Shown in pieces: positions 32,580 through 41,003 of a DNA stretch of 64,000 nucleotides; position 1 is the first letter of the stretch, and each line of letters begins with the position of its first letter. The position numbers were made by a program, and so were the translations under genes. The stretch is from Streptomyces sp. DSM 15324 (GTDB lineage: Bacteria; Actinomycetota; Actinomycetes; Streptomycetales; Streptomycetaceae). Below the pieces are notes generated by a model that was not told the origin of the DNA, made no database searches, and worked only from the letters and a program-made list of their open reading frames with translations. The stretch spans positions 192,380-256,379 of the forward strand of contig NZ_KQ949024.1 of NCBI RefSeq assembly GCF_001514285.1. Reading direction: 5' to 3'.

Positions 32580-33083
32580 ATGACGGACAACATCACCAGC
32601 GTCGGCGGGGGCAGCCGGCCCGAAGCGGACGTGAGCGCGCTCAAGGGCCGCACCGGGGCCGGGGCTCCGGCCGAGACACGGGGCAGGACCACCATCGCGG
32701 ACGGTGTGGTGGCCAAGATCGCGGGCATGGCCGCCCGCGAGGTACCGGGCATCCACAGCCTGGGCGCGGGGATGGCCCGCGCCTTCGGCGCCATGCGCGA
32801 ACGCGTCCCCGGCGCAGGCGCAGGCGGAGGCGGAGGCGGAGCGGTCACCCGCGGCGTCAAGGTCGAGGTCGGGGAACGGCAGGCCGCGGTGGACCTGGAC
32901 GTCGTCGTCGAGTACGGCGTCTCCATCGTCGACGTCGCGGGCGGCGTACGCACCAATGTCATCAGCGCCGTGGAGCGGATGACGGGCCTGGAGGTCGTCG
33001 AGGTGAACATCGCCGTCGACGACGTCCACCTGCCCGACGACGACGAGGAACAGACCGAACCGAACGAGGGCCGCGTGAGATGA
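32580..33083 (+). CDS. Asp23/Gls24-family envelope stress protein B
   Basis: A 167-residue Asp23 protein, the best conserved in the window. It has TIADGVVAKIAGMAAREVPG, a Gly-rich loop (GAGAGGGGGGAVTRGVKVEV), DLDVVVEYGVSIVDVAGGVR, and ISAVERMTGLEVVEVNIAVD with an acidic tail. It is transcribed divergently from the sigma-factor stub, with a 150-bp promoter region. The genes that follow encode a small membrane protein, another Asp23, a DUF6286 protein and AmaP, as expected for this envelope-stress set. Confidence 0.9.
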   Translation: MTDNITSVGGGSRPEADVSALKGRTGAGAPAETRGRTTIADGVVAKIAGMAAREVPGIHSLGAGMARAFGAMRERVPGAGAGGGGGGAVTRGVKVEVGERQAAVDLDVVVEYGVSIVDVAGGVRTNVISAVERMTGLEVVEVNIAVDDVHLPDDDEEQTEPNEGRVR

Positions 33084-33167
33084 CCGCTGCCGGGAGCACC
33101 GCCGTGTCCTCGGGCCCGAGCGGATGATCACGGCGAGAGGGACGCTCGCGAGACGGGTGAGTGCGAG

Positions 33168-33335
33168 ATGAACACAGCAACGACGGGACTCGCGGCCGGC
33201 ATGGCCCTCGGCTTCGCCGGCTACTTCGGCGGCTTCTGGGCCTTTCTGCTGGTGCTGGTCCTCGGTGCGGCGGGGCTGATCGTCGGCCTCGTCGTACAGG
33301 GCGACCTGGACCTCCGGACACGGAGGCAGCGGTGA
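33168..33335 (+). CDS. Small membrane protein, DUF2273-like
   Basis: A 55-residue protein with two adjacent hydrophobic helices (AAGMALGFAGYFGGFWAFLL and LVLGAAGLIVGLVV) and a basic tail (DLRTRRQR). DUF2273-type proteins regularly accompany Asp23 and AmaP. It starts at ATG 33168. The stop overlaps the GTG of the next Asp23 gene (GTGA). Confidence 0.78.
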   Translation: MNTATTGLAAGMALGFAGYFGGFWAFLLVLVLGAAGLIVGLVVQGDLDLRTRRQR

Positions 33336-33739
33336 AGACCCGGCCCGGTTCCCCCGGCGAGGGGTCGGGCCCGCCGGCGCCGGCCGCCGGGCTGCCGCCC
33401 CCGGCCGAGCGGGGCGCCACCGTCATCCCCGACAGGGTGGTCGCCCGTATCGCCGCCCAGGCCGCACGCACGGCCCAGTCCCGGCGCGCCGCCGTACCAC
33501 CCGACCGCGGCGGACCGGCGGCACCCCACGCCTCCGCCGCCGTCCGCACCGGATCGGTGCGCCTGCATCTGACCATGGACCTGCCCTACCCCACCGACAT
33601 CCCCCGTGTCTGCGAGCGGATCCAGCGGGACGTCGCCGAACGGGTCGCCCAGCTGACCGGGCTGCGAGTGGGAGAGGTCCTCCTCACCGTCCGGCGGCTG
33701 GTGACCGCCGCCGACTCGAGCCGGGGGCGGGTCCGGTGA
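33332..33739 (+). CDS. Asp23/Gls24-family protein C
   Basis: A 135-residue Asp23-type protein from GTG 33332, coupled to the preceding gene. The core includes VIPDRVVARIAAQAARTA, SVRLHLTMDLPYPTDIPRVC and RVAQLTGLRVGEVLLTVRRL. The N-terminal 30 residues are Pro/Gly-rich. Third intact family member in this set. Confidence 0.82.
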   Translation: MKTRPGSPGEGSGPPAPAAGLPPPAERGATVIPDRVVARIAAQAARTAQSRRAAVPPDRGGPAAPHASAAVRTGSVRLHLTMDLPYPTDIPRVCERIQRDVAERVAQLTGLRVGEVLLTVRRLVTAADSSRGRVR

Positions 33740-33791
33740 GCGGCCGGGCGGCCCGGGTCACCGGGCACGCCGTGCAGGAAGGGCGATCGCG

Positions 33792-34479
33792 ATGACATCC
33801 GGTCCACGTCCCCCGGGCCGCGGCTCCGAGTCGACCACGCACCCTGCCGCGGTGCCCCTGGCGAAGGAGCCCGACCCTCCCGAACGCGACGTGTCCACCT
33901 CCGACCTCACAGCCGGTGAGCGCGAAGGAGGACACCGAACACATCGCAAGTGGTCCGCGCGCCGCGTCACGGCGGCGATGGTCGCCGCGGTGATCCTCGT
34001 GGCCGCGGTCGCGGCGCTCGTCGACGTCGTCGCCGTACGGGTGGGACGTCCGGCGGCGGCCTGGCGGCGGCACCTGGCCGACGAACTGGCGACCCGCCCG
34101 GTGGACGACGTGTGGATGCTGACGGGGGCCGCCGTGGCCGCCGCCGTCGGCGTCTGGCTGATCGTCCTGGCCCTCACCCCCGGTCAGCGACGCTGGCTGC
34201 CCCTGCGCTCACCCGCCGGCTGCCCGCGATTGCGGGCCTTCGTGGACCGCAAACAGCGCCGCCGTCCTGCTGCGCGACGCCGCCATGCGGGTCCCCGGAG
34301 TCGGCGCGGCGCACGTCATGGTGGGCCGCCACCGCATCAAAGCCCGCGCGGACGTCCGCTTCCGAGACCCCCGACAGGTGAAGGACGACCTCACCGCCGT
34401 CCTCGACGAGGAGCGCGACCGGCTCGCCCTCGCCCGTCCTCCCCGCATCGCCGTACGGACGCGGCGACGCACCCGCTGA
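33792..34479 (+). pseudogene. DUF6286 membrane protein with a one-base frameshift
   Basis: From ATG 33792 a protein with two membrane helices (VTAAMVAAVILVAAVAALVD and WMLTGAAVAAAVGVWLIVLA) begins as a normal DUF6286 protein. After RRWLPLRSPAG the frame degenerates at CGCAAACAGCGCC (about 34250). One fewer A would restore DRNSAAVLLRDA, leading into MRVPGVGAAHVMVGRHRIKA and RVRFRDPRQV-like sequence, to the stop at 34477-34479. The event may be a real mutation or a base-calling error. Everything else looks functional. Confidence 0.7.
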
Positions 34480-34506
34480 CACAAACCCGGAGCACCGGAG
34501 CCCGCC

Positions 34507-35115
34507 ATGACGCCGCGATCCGCCCTCAACCGCACCCTGCTGGCCCTCGCCGGACTGGTTTTCCTCGGCGGCGGACTGCTCATCCTCTTCGCCGGGCTCG
34601 ACCTCTACCGGCGGCACGATCTGGCCCCACCCGCCGGCTGGCCCCTGACCACCCCGGCCGACGTCCTGCTCGGCTCCGCCGACCGGGCACGCTGGAGCAG
34701 CCAGGGCTGGTGGTGGTGGCCCGCGGTCATCGCCGCCCTCGTCCTCACCGCCCTGCTCGCCCTGTGGTGGCTGCTCGCCCAGCTGAGCCGACACCGCCCC
34801 GGCTCACTGCCCGTCGGCGGCACACCCCCGCAGGAGGGCGTCGAACTGCGCGACCGCGCACTCAGCGAAGCGATCGCGAACGAAGCCGGTGCCCTGCCAG
34901 GGGTAGGCCATGCGGCCGTAGTCATCACCGGCCGACCGGCCCGCCACCGCACCCGCATTGACCTCACCCTCACCCCCGAGGGCACGCCCGGCGCCACTCT
35001 CGGTGCCCTGTGCGAAGGCCCGATCGGCACCGCGCGTCGGTCCACCGGCCTCATCGACATGCCCGCCGAGGTCCGCCTACAGGTCAGCCGCCACGGACCA
35101 CACCGTGTGGAGTAA
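34507..35115 (+). CDS. amaP: Alkaline shock response membrane anchor AmaP
   Basis: A 202-residue protein with helices at about 10-32 (LLALAGLVFLGGGLLILFAG) and 67-92 (WWWWPAVIAALVLTALLALW). A cytoplasmic Asp23-like domain follows (ALSEAIANEAGALPGVGHAA, RTRIDLTLTPEG). AmaP tethers Asp23 to the membrane, which fits the three Asp23 genes beside it. It starts 27 bp after the DUF6286 stop, in the same unit. Confidence 0.85.
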   Translation: MTPRSALNRTLLALAGLVFLGGGLLILFAGLDLYRRHDLAPPAGWPLTTPADVLLGSADRARWSSQGWWWWPAVIAALVLTALLALWWLLAQLSRHRPGSLPVGGTPPQEGVELRDRALSEAIANEAGALPGVGHAAVVITGRPARHRTRIDLTLTPEGTPGATLGALCEGPIGTARRSTGLIDMPAEVRLQVSRHGPHRVE

Positions 35116-35200
35116 CGAGGAGATCGGCCGTTCCCGCCGACGCCCTTGCGGCCCATAGCAGTTCGCGGGCGCGCCGGCACCACCCCCCGAAGGAGACATC

Positions 35201-35356
35201 ATGATCATCCTGGGCGTCATTCTGCTCGTCGTCGGCTTCCTCACCGGCCTGTCCATCCTGTGGACCATCGGGATCATCCTGCTGGTCGTCGGAGCCATCC
35301 TGTGGATCCTCGGCGCGATGGGACACGCCGTCGCCGGCCGACGCCACTACTGGTAG
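35201..35356 (+). CDS. Small DUF6131-type membrane protein
   Basis: A 51-residue protein with two hydrophobic helices (ILGVILLVVGFLTG, ILWTIGIILLVVGAILWIL) and the ending GRRHYW that is typical of this actinobacterial family. AAGGAG lies 6 nt before ATG 35201. Function unknown. It closes the Asp23/AmaP group. Confidence 0.85.
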   Translation: MIILGVILLVVGFLTGLSILWTIGIILLVVGAILWILGAMGHAVAGRRHYW

Positions 35357-35706
35357 GCGGGATCACTGCCCTGCAGGGCAGTCATCCATGCTGCGGGCAG
35401 GCCGGCAGACGGCGCGGACCCCACCAAGATGTTCGCGGCGGCGGACGACGACGGCGAAGAGGTCGATCCGCCTGAGGCCGCCGCCGGTGCCGGCCAGCCG
35501 CCGCGGCTCGGACGCGGGGCGCCCGGTGGCCGTTGTGCCGGTCCTCGCCGCACGAGCGCACGGCCGACTCGTTGGGGAGTCGGTGGATCGGCCCCCACGG
35601 TCCGGGCGGAAGTTCCCCACCGCGTCGGCCGGTGAGTCTCCGTCGGGAGTTCGTATGCACAGCACCTTCGTGAGGATCCGCCCGAACGTCCCCCGGGGCC
35701 ACGGCG
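35357..35706. other. Gene-free stretch with a perfect 18-bp palindrome
   Basis: No gene is supported in 350 bases. ACTGCCCTGCAGGGCAGT at 35365-35382 is a perfect palindrome 8 bp after the DUF6131 stop. It can form a 7-bp stem with a TGCA loop. It probably acts as a terminator of the Asp23 group or as a regulator site; no T-run follows. The rest probably holds the promoter of the phosphatase gene. Confidence 0.5.
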
Positions 35707-36948
35707 ATGACGGGCGGTGAGCGGCAAGGACCCGCGGAAGGCTCCACCCGGTCGGAGCACTTCGGGGAGGAGTTTCTGGGAGTCCTGCTGGACCAGGGGC
35801 ACGAGTTGCCGCCGCACGAGCTCGGTCCGCTCGTCGCACGGCAGATCGGCAGGCTCGACGGCCGCGAGACCTCTTTCTTCCTGCAGGACTACGGCCAGGT
35901 GTGGCTCGTCCCCCTGCCGGGCGACGGGCTGGCGGCCGGGGAACCGCAGCCGATCGACGGCTCCGACGCCGGACGCGCCTTCCGGGAAGCGCGTCCCGTC
36001 GAGGTTTCGCAGGCCGACGGTGTACGGGTCTATATGCCCCTGCTGGACGGTGGCGACCAGGTGGGCGTCCTGGCCGTCACCCTGGACCGCGTCCACGACG
36101 ACGAGCGACGGCTGCTGCGCAGGCTCGCCTCGCTCGTGGCCGACATGCTGGTGACCAAGCACGGTTACACCGATCTGTTCTTCCGGCTGCGCCGCAGAGA
36201 ACCGATGAGTGTGGCGGCGGAGATCCAGTGGTCGCTGCTGCCACCGCTGGCGATGTCCACGCCCCGGGTCGAGCTGGCCGGGATGCTGGAACCCGCCTAC
36301 GACGTGGCCGGCGACAGCTTCGACTACGCCCTCAACGGCGATGTCCTGCATGTGGCCATGGTCGACGCGATGGGCCACGGACTGGACGCCGCCACGATGG
36401 CCACGGTGGTCATCGGAGCCTACCGGCATGCCCGGCGCATCAGCGTCGGCCTGTCGGAGATCTATACGTTCATGGACCGGGCCGTCGCCGATCAGTTCGG
36501 CCCCGACCACTTCGTGACCGCTCAGATGATGCGGCTCAACACGGCAACGGGCAGGCTTCAGTGGGTCAACGCCGGACATCCCGCTCCTCTGTTGATCCGT
36601 GGACACCGTGTCGTACGACGGCTGCAGGGCCCGACGACGCTGCCCGTCGGCTTCGGCGGTCACGAGCCCCGGATCAGTGAAGTGGCTCTCATCCCCGGCG
36701 ACCGGATCCTGTGCTTCACCGACGGACTGATAGAGGAGCGCGATGTCGGCGGTGAGGAATTCAGTGAGGAGCAGCTCATCGGGTGGGTGAACCGCCTTGA
36801 GCCCACGGCCCAGCAGATCCGGACGGTGGCGCGCTCCCTCTCCCACACGCTGCAACGGGCGCGGGGCGGGATCACGACGGACGATGCGACGCTCCTGCTG
36901 ATCGAATGGCGCGGGAGCGCCACCGACGACCTCGCCCTCCCGGAGTGA
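35707..36948 (+). CDS. SpoIIE/RsbU-type PP2C serine phosphatase
   Basis: A 413-residue phosphatase with the same design as the one at 4971-6206. The N-terminal sensor segment is about 1-165. The SpoIIE domain (about 175-395) has AEIQWSLLPPLAM, YDVAGDSFDYALN, VAMVDAMGHGLDAATMATVV, NTATGRLQWVNAGHPAPLLI, PGDRILCFTDGLIEERD and TTDDATLLLIEW. All metal-binding Asp residues are present. It is transcribed alone. Predicted role is dephosphorylation of an anti-anti-sigma factor in stress signalling. Confidence 0.9.
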   Translation: MTGGERQGPAEGSTRSEHFGEEFLGVLLDQGHELPPHELGPLVARQIGRLDGRETSFFLQDYGQVWLVPLPGDGLAAGEPQPIDGSDAGRAFREARPVEVSQADGVRVYMPLLDGGDQVGVLAVTLDRVHDDERRLLRRLASLVADMLVTKHGYTDLFFRLRRREPMSVAAEIQWSLLPPLAMSTPRVELAGMLEPAYDVAGDSFDYALNGDVLHVAMVDAMGHGLDAATMATVVIGAYRHARRISVGLSEIYTFMDRAVADQFGPDHFVTAQMMRLNTATGRLQWVNAGHPAPLLIRGHRVVRRLQGPTTLPVGFGGHEPRISEVALIPGDRILCFTDGLIEERDVGGEEFSEEQLIGWVNRLEPTAQQIRTVARSLSHTLQRARGGITTDDATLLLIEWRGSATDDLALPE

Positions 36949-37010
36949 GCCGGCCTCCCACCCCCAGGGAAAGGCCGACGGCACGCAGCCTTTCCCCCAC
37001 CGCCGATCTC

Positions 37011-37616
37011 TCACACTCCTGCTGCCGCGGTGGGCACGTGACGGGTGACCGGTCCGTCAGGAGTGCGTGAGGCGGGGTGGGGGGCGTCGTGTCCGCCTTC
37101 GGAGTCCCAGACCGCCTCCCGGAGCGAGTCCGAGTCGGCCGCTGCCTCTGCCGCGGCCCGGAAACGTTCGGCCTCATGGATCAGGCCGGTCGCCGTGAGG
37201 CTCCGCGACGGGTCGGTGGCCGTGGCCATGAGCCGGGCTGCGGTGGCCGGGACGGTCTCCGGTGGGATCACCAGCAGGTCCCAGCGGCCGAAGGTGTGGG
37301 ACAGCAGCAACAGCTTGTGCGGGTCCTGCCCGGCGTTGGACCAGCCGACGCGCACCATGTGGCCGTGCGCGGGCACTTCACCCGGGATGACCGGCCACAA
37401 CGTGCGGCTCACCGCTATCCGGGTGATCCGCCCCCACAGCGGGTCGAGACATTCGACGAGCGCCGGGAGCTCCTCCGTCAGGTTGCGCGAACGGGGCCAC
37501 CAGGCACCGTCGATCAGGGCCGGAGGGGCGCCGGCCCGCGCCAGCGTGAGTCGGAGCGGTGACGAAGAAGGGGCCCGGTCTCCGACTGCGGGTGTGAACG
37601 GAATGGTCGCGGTCAT
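37011..37616 (-). CDS. DUF5994 family protein, copy 1
   Basis: A 201-residue member of the actinobacterial DUF5994 family. The family core is clear: RLTLARAG, ALIDGAWWPRSRNLTEELPA, DPLWGRITRIAVSRTLWPV, HMVRVGWSNAGQDPHKLLLL and GRWDLLVIPPETV. The C-terminal tail is variable. No function is known. The gene is divergent from copy 2, with 391 bp between them, and its upstream DNA carries the conserved leader at 37666-37714. Start ATG 37616 is fixed by the matching start distance in the other copies. Confidence 0.88.
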   Translation of the reverse strand: MTATIPFTPAVGDRAPSSSPLRLTLARAGAPPALIDGAWWPRSRNLTEELPALVECLDPLWGRITRIAVSRTLWPVIPGEVPAHGHMVRVGWSNAGQDPHKLLLLSHTFGRWDLLVIPPETVPATAARLMATATDPSRSLTATGLIHEAERFRAAAEAAADSDSLREAVWDSEGGHDAPHPASRTPDGPVTRHVPTAAAGV

Positions 37617-37665
37617 GACGCGGACCCAACCCCGGGCCGGTCACGGCCGGCCCGGTTGCCATGAA

Positions 37666-37714
37666 TCGCCGAGAACGACCCGGCGTGGAAGCCGGTGTAC
37701 GAGATGCTCTCGGT
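37666..37714 (-). promoter_or_regulatory. Conserved DUF5994 leader element, copy 1
   Basis: In gene direction this reads ACCGAGAGCATCTCGTACAC followed by CGGC, an inner CCGGC/GCCGG stem, and ends with TCTCGGC. The outer arms CCGAGA and TCTCGG pair. It lies 49 nt before the start codon. An AGTATC hexamer, reminiscent of a stress-sigma -10 box, is 15 nt upstream of it. The same layout is found before copies 2, 4 and 5. Confidence 0.6.
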
Positions 37715-37909
37715 AATCACCAGGATACTGAGCCAGGGGAGTGCTGGGCCGGGGCATGCGGGCCGTCGGGCGTGAGACCGGTCCGGGAGCCGGCATACGA
37801 AGGGCCCCGGCGCCCTCGGCCCACTGCCGCCGGTATATCGACAGCCGCTTCACCGAATGCGGCGGCGCCTCCACAACCGCCCCGGCGTGTGCGGAGTACC
37901 GTGGACAGC

Positions 37910-37957
37910 ACCGAGGGCATTTCGCACACCGGCTTCCACGCCGGGTCGTTCTCGGCG
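37910..37957 (+). promoter_or_regulatory. Conserved DUF5994 leader element, copy 2
   Basis: ACCGAGGGCATTTCGCACAC, CGGC, inner stem CCGGC/GCCGG and terminal CTCGGCGA are at the same distances as in copy 1. It lies 49 nt from the ATG at 38008. GGAGTACC (AGTA 15 nt before ACCG) takes the -10-like place. Confidence 0.6.
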
Positions 37958-38007
37958 AGAGACGAAACCCGGGTCGCCGCCAAGGCGGCCCGGAGACCGG
38001 TCCGCTC

Positions 38008-38592
38008 ATGTCGGCGACCTTGCACCAAGCCCTGCCACACCACGAGCCCGTCGCAGCCCCGGCCGCGCGTCTCGCGCTGAAGACCGACGGCCCGTCGCGC
38101 GGCCTCCTGGACGGTGCCTGGTGGCCCCGCTCCCGGGACCTGCTGAGCGAGCTGCCCGCGCTGACCGATGCGCTGGACCCTCTGTGGGGCCGCATCACCC
38201 GCATCGCCGTCAACCCGACGTACTGGCCGGTCATCCCGCACAAGATCCCCGTGGGCGGTCATGTCGTCAAGGCCGGATGGTTCACCCCGGAGATCGACCC
38301 GCACAAGCTGCTGCTGCTCTCCTACGGCACCGGCCGCTGGGACCTGCTGGTCATCCCACCCGAGACCGAGACGAAGTCGGCGGCCCGCCTGATGGCGGCC
38401 GCGTCCGACTACGACGGCCCACCGCTGACCGCAAGCGCTCTCATGGCCGCGGACGAGACCCGGCACGCCGTCTCCGCCGCCGACCGGCCACTCGAACCCG
38501 ACGAGGCAGGGAAGTACGGGGAGGACGGCCCCGCCTCAGCGGCCGTTCCGGCAGGGACGGATCGCGCCAGTCGCCTGGTCATCGGCATGTGA
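38008..38592 (+). CDS. DUF5994 family protein, copy 2
   Basis: A 194-residue DUF5994 protein: RLALKTDGPSRGLLDGAWWP, DPLWGRITRIAVNPTYWPV, HVVKAGWFTPEIDPHKLLLL, GRWDLLVIPPETETKSAARL. It is the closest relative of copy 1 and is transcribed away from it, as a divergent pair with mirrored leaders. The tail (about 150-194) is acidic and unique. Start at ATG 38008 agrees with the leader spacing; further upstream codons carry no family similarity. Confidence 0.88.
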   Translation: MSATLHQALPHHEPVAAPAARLALKTDGPSRGLLDGAWWPRSRDLLSELPALTDALDPLWGRITRIAVNPTYWPVIPHKIPVGGHVVKAGWFTPEIDPHKLLLLSYGTGRWDLLVIPPETETKSAARLMAAASDYDGPPLTASALMAADETRHAVSAADRPLEPDEAGKYGEDGPASAAVPAGTDRASRLVIGM

Positions 38593-38715
38593 GACGGCCG
38601 CCCCGACCGGTGCCTTCCCGGGTTTCGGCCCTGCCTCGCGAACCGGCGCAGGCACATGCAGGGGTCTCGACCGGCGGATCCCCGCCCCCGTGGTCCTCGT
38701 CCCGAGGAGCAGTAC

Positions 38716-39579
38716 GTGCAAGCCCTGATCGTTCTCATCGTCGTGATCGGCCTTCTGGCCGTCCTGGCCCTCGCCCTGTCCGTGAAGGTCGTCAAGCAGT
38801 ACGAGAAGGGAGTGCTGTTCCGCTTCGGCCGACTCGTCGGAACACGCTCCCCGGGGCTGCGGTTCATCATCCCGTTCGTCGACACCCTGCACCGGGTGTC
38901 GCTGCGGGTCGTCACCATGCCGATCCAGTCCCAGGGCATCATCACCCGGGACAACGTGAGCGTGGACGTGTCGGCGGTCGCCTACTTCCGGGTCGTCGAC
39001 GCCGTGAAGTCGGTCGTCGCCGTGGAGAACGTCAACGCGGCGATCAACCAGATCGCCCAGACCACCCTGCGGAAGGTCGTCGGCCGGCACACGCTCGACG
39101 AGACGCTGTCGGAGACGGACCGTATCAACCTGGACATCCGCCAGATCCTCGACGTCACCACCGTCGACTGGGGTGTGCAGGTCACGCTGGTCGAGCTCAA
39201 GGACATCCAGCTGCCCGACACCATGAAGCGCGCCATGGCCCGCCAGGCCGAGGCCGAGCGGGAGAAGCGAGCGAAGATCATCAACGCGGAGGGCGAGTCC
39301 CTGGCCGCAGCCGCGCTCGGCGACGCCTCGGACACCATGATGGCCCACCCCCTGGCGCTTCAACTGCGCAATCTCCAGAGCCTGGTGGAGATCGGTGTCG
39401 ACCAGAACACCACCGTCGTCTTCCCGGCCCCCCTCATGAGCACGATCGGCGAGCTCGGCTCCTTCCTCGCCCGGGAAACCGCTGCCGCCGCGCCCGCCGC
39501 GGCAGCGCCACCGGCCGGCACCGGCCGCACCGACAAGTCCCTCAGCCCGGCAGGCAGCGCGCCCGGCACCGCGGCGTGA
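38716..39579 (+). CDS. SPFH/band-7 protein (slipin/stomatin type)
   Basis: A 287-residue membrane protein. One N-terminal helix (LIVLIVVIGLLAVLALALSV) is followed by a band-7 domain (KQYEKGVLFRFGRLVG, PGLRFIIPFVDTLHRVSLRV, SQGIITRDNVSVDVSAVAYF, WGVQVTLVELKDIQLPDTMK). A coiled segment (RQAEAEREKRAKIINAEGE) and an Ala/Pro-rich tail complete it. Such proteins scaffold membrane microdomains. GTG 38716, with GAGGAGC 6 nt upstream, is chosen over an in-frame start at 38656. Confidence 0.9.
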   Translation: MQALIVLIVVIGLLAVLALALSVKVVKQYEKGVLFRFGRLVGTRSPGLRFIIPFVDTLHRVSLRVVTMPIQSQGIITRDNVSVDVSAVAYFRVVDAVKSVVAVENVNAAINQIAQTTLRKVVGRHTLDETLSETDRINLDIRQILDVTTVDWGVQVTLVELKDIQLPDTMKRAMARQAEAEREKRAKIINAEGESLAAAALGDASDTMMAHPLALQLRNLQSLVEIGVDQNTTVVFPAPLMSTIGELGSFLARETAAAAPAAAAPPAGTGRTDKSLSPAGSAPGTAA

Positions 39580-39696
39580 AGCCGACTACGGCCCGAGCGA
39601 TCCGTGGCACCAGGGAGGATTCGTGACCGTCGCCTGTCGCGCGTCCTCCGGGCACCGGCTGATGATGGGGGTACGGCCGAACACGCGGAGCTGATC

Positions 39697-40965
39697 ATGA
39701 CGGGTTGGCGGGTCAGGGACTACACCGAGGACGATCTCGAAGCGGTGATCCGTGTCGACATGCAGAGCGGCACGACCGAGGAGCCGCCGCTCTTCCCGCT
39801 CTCGGACGCCGTGACGGCTCTCCAGACCCGCCACCCGGCTGTGGTGGCCACGGCCGACGACGTGCTGATCGGCGCCGCGGTGAGCAGGCTAGAGGGCGAA
39901 CGGGCATGGATCCTGCGCATCTGCATGGCGCCGAGCTGGCGGCAGCGCGGGCTGGGCAGTGCCCTGATCACCGCCCTTGAGCAACGGCTCTTCGCCGCCG
40001 GCGTCCGCGCGGTGCACGCCGCCCTGCCCGAGGGCGAGACCGGTGCCACCGCCCTGCGCAACTGCGACTTCGGCGCCCGCCCCGGGCTGGTCTTCTTCGA
40101 GAAACGCGGACCGGTGACCCCGCAGTCGGCCGGCACACTGTCCTCGCTCGGAGCGGAGCTGCCACCGGGGGGACTGTGGCAGAAGGTCGCGGGGATGCAA
40201 CGGGAGAAGCGGCTCATCGAGCGGCGCCTGGTCCTGCCGCTGGCCCATCCCGAACTGGCCGCCCAGCACGGAGTGGAACCGCCACGGGCGGTGATGCTGT
40301 TCGGCCCGCCCGGGACCGGCAAGAGCACGTTCGCGCACGCGATCGCCGGCCGCCTGGGATGGCCCTTCCTCGAACTGTTCCCCGCCCGTCTGGCCGCCGA
40401 GTACGGCCTGGCGACCGGGCTGAACCGGCGCTTCGACGAGATCGCCCGGCTCGACCACGTCCTCGTCTTCATCGACGAGGTCGAGGAGGTCGCCGGCGAA
40501 CGCGGCGGCGCGGACGCGACCGCTGTCGGCGTCGTCAACGAACTACTCAAAGCGATCGTCCGGTTCCGAAGCCAGGACGGGCGGCTGCTCGTCTGTGCCA
40601 CGAACAACGTGACCACGCTCGACTCCGCGTTCCTGCGGCACGGCCGCTTCGACTACGTGCTGCCGATCGGCCCTCCCGACCACACCGCCAGGACCGCGCT
40701 GTGGGAGAGCTACCTGGCCCGAGCGGACGCGCGGGCCGACAGCACGGCACTCGCTTCCGCCAGCGAGGGGTTCACCCCCGCCGACATCGCCCACGCGGCG
40801 CGTACCGTCTCCCAGGCCCAGTTCGAGCGCACCTTCGACACCGGAACCCGGACCACCCCCACCACCGACGACTACCTGGACATGATCCGCGACACCAAGC
40901 CCACGGTCAGCGCTGCCATGGCCCGGGAATTCGCCCAGCAGACGGAGGAGTTCGCCCGCATCTAG
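39697..40965 (+). CDS. GNAT acetyltransferase fused to an AAA ATPase
   Basis: A 422-residue two-domain protein. Residues 1-140 are a GNAT fold (GWRVRDYTEDDLEAVIRVDM, acetyl-CoA loop WRQRGLGSALITALEQRLF). Residues about 165-400 are an AAA ATPase: Walker A GPPGTGKST, Walker B HVLVFIDEVEE, sensor-1 region LLVCATNNVTTLDSAFLRHG with arginine-finger-like Arg, and a C-terminal lid (EGFTPADIAHAARTVS). The AAA part resembles FtsH/Cdc48-like small AAA modules. The fusion suggests ATP-dependent remodelling coupled to acetylation. ATG 39697 starts the GNAT domain exactly. Function unknown. Confidence 0.87.
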   Translation: MTGWRVRDYTEDDLEAVIRVDMQSGTTEEPPLFPLSDAVTALQTRHPAVVATADDVLIGAAVSRLEGERAWILRICMAPSWRQRGLGSALITALEQRLFAAGVRAVHAALPEGETGATALRNCDFGARPGLVFFEKRGPVTPQSAGTLSSLGAELPPGGLWQKVAGMQREKRLIERRLVLPLAHPELAAQHGVEPPRAVMLFGPPGTGKSTFAHAIAGRLGWPFLELFPARLAAEYGLATGLNRRFDEIARLDHVLVFIDEVEEVAGERGGADATAVGVVNELLKAIVRFRSQDGRLLVCATNNVTTLDSAFLRHGRFDYVLPIGPPDHTARTALWESYLARADARADSTALASASEGFTPADIAHAARTVSQAQFERTFDTGTRTTPTTDDYLDMIRDTKPTVSAAMAREFAQQTEEFARI

Positions 40966-41003
40966 CGTCCAGGCCGGTGGAGAGTCGATCTGCGACGGAC
41001 GTG

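Noticed and set aside
31596..33131. A single 511-residue minus-strand protein
   Set aside because: The frame only strings together the sigma-factor stub and one Asp23 gene with nonsense between; the first part runs antisense to the Asp23 gene at 32580.
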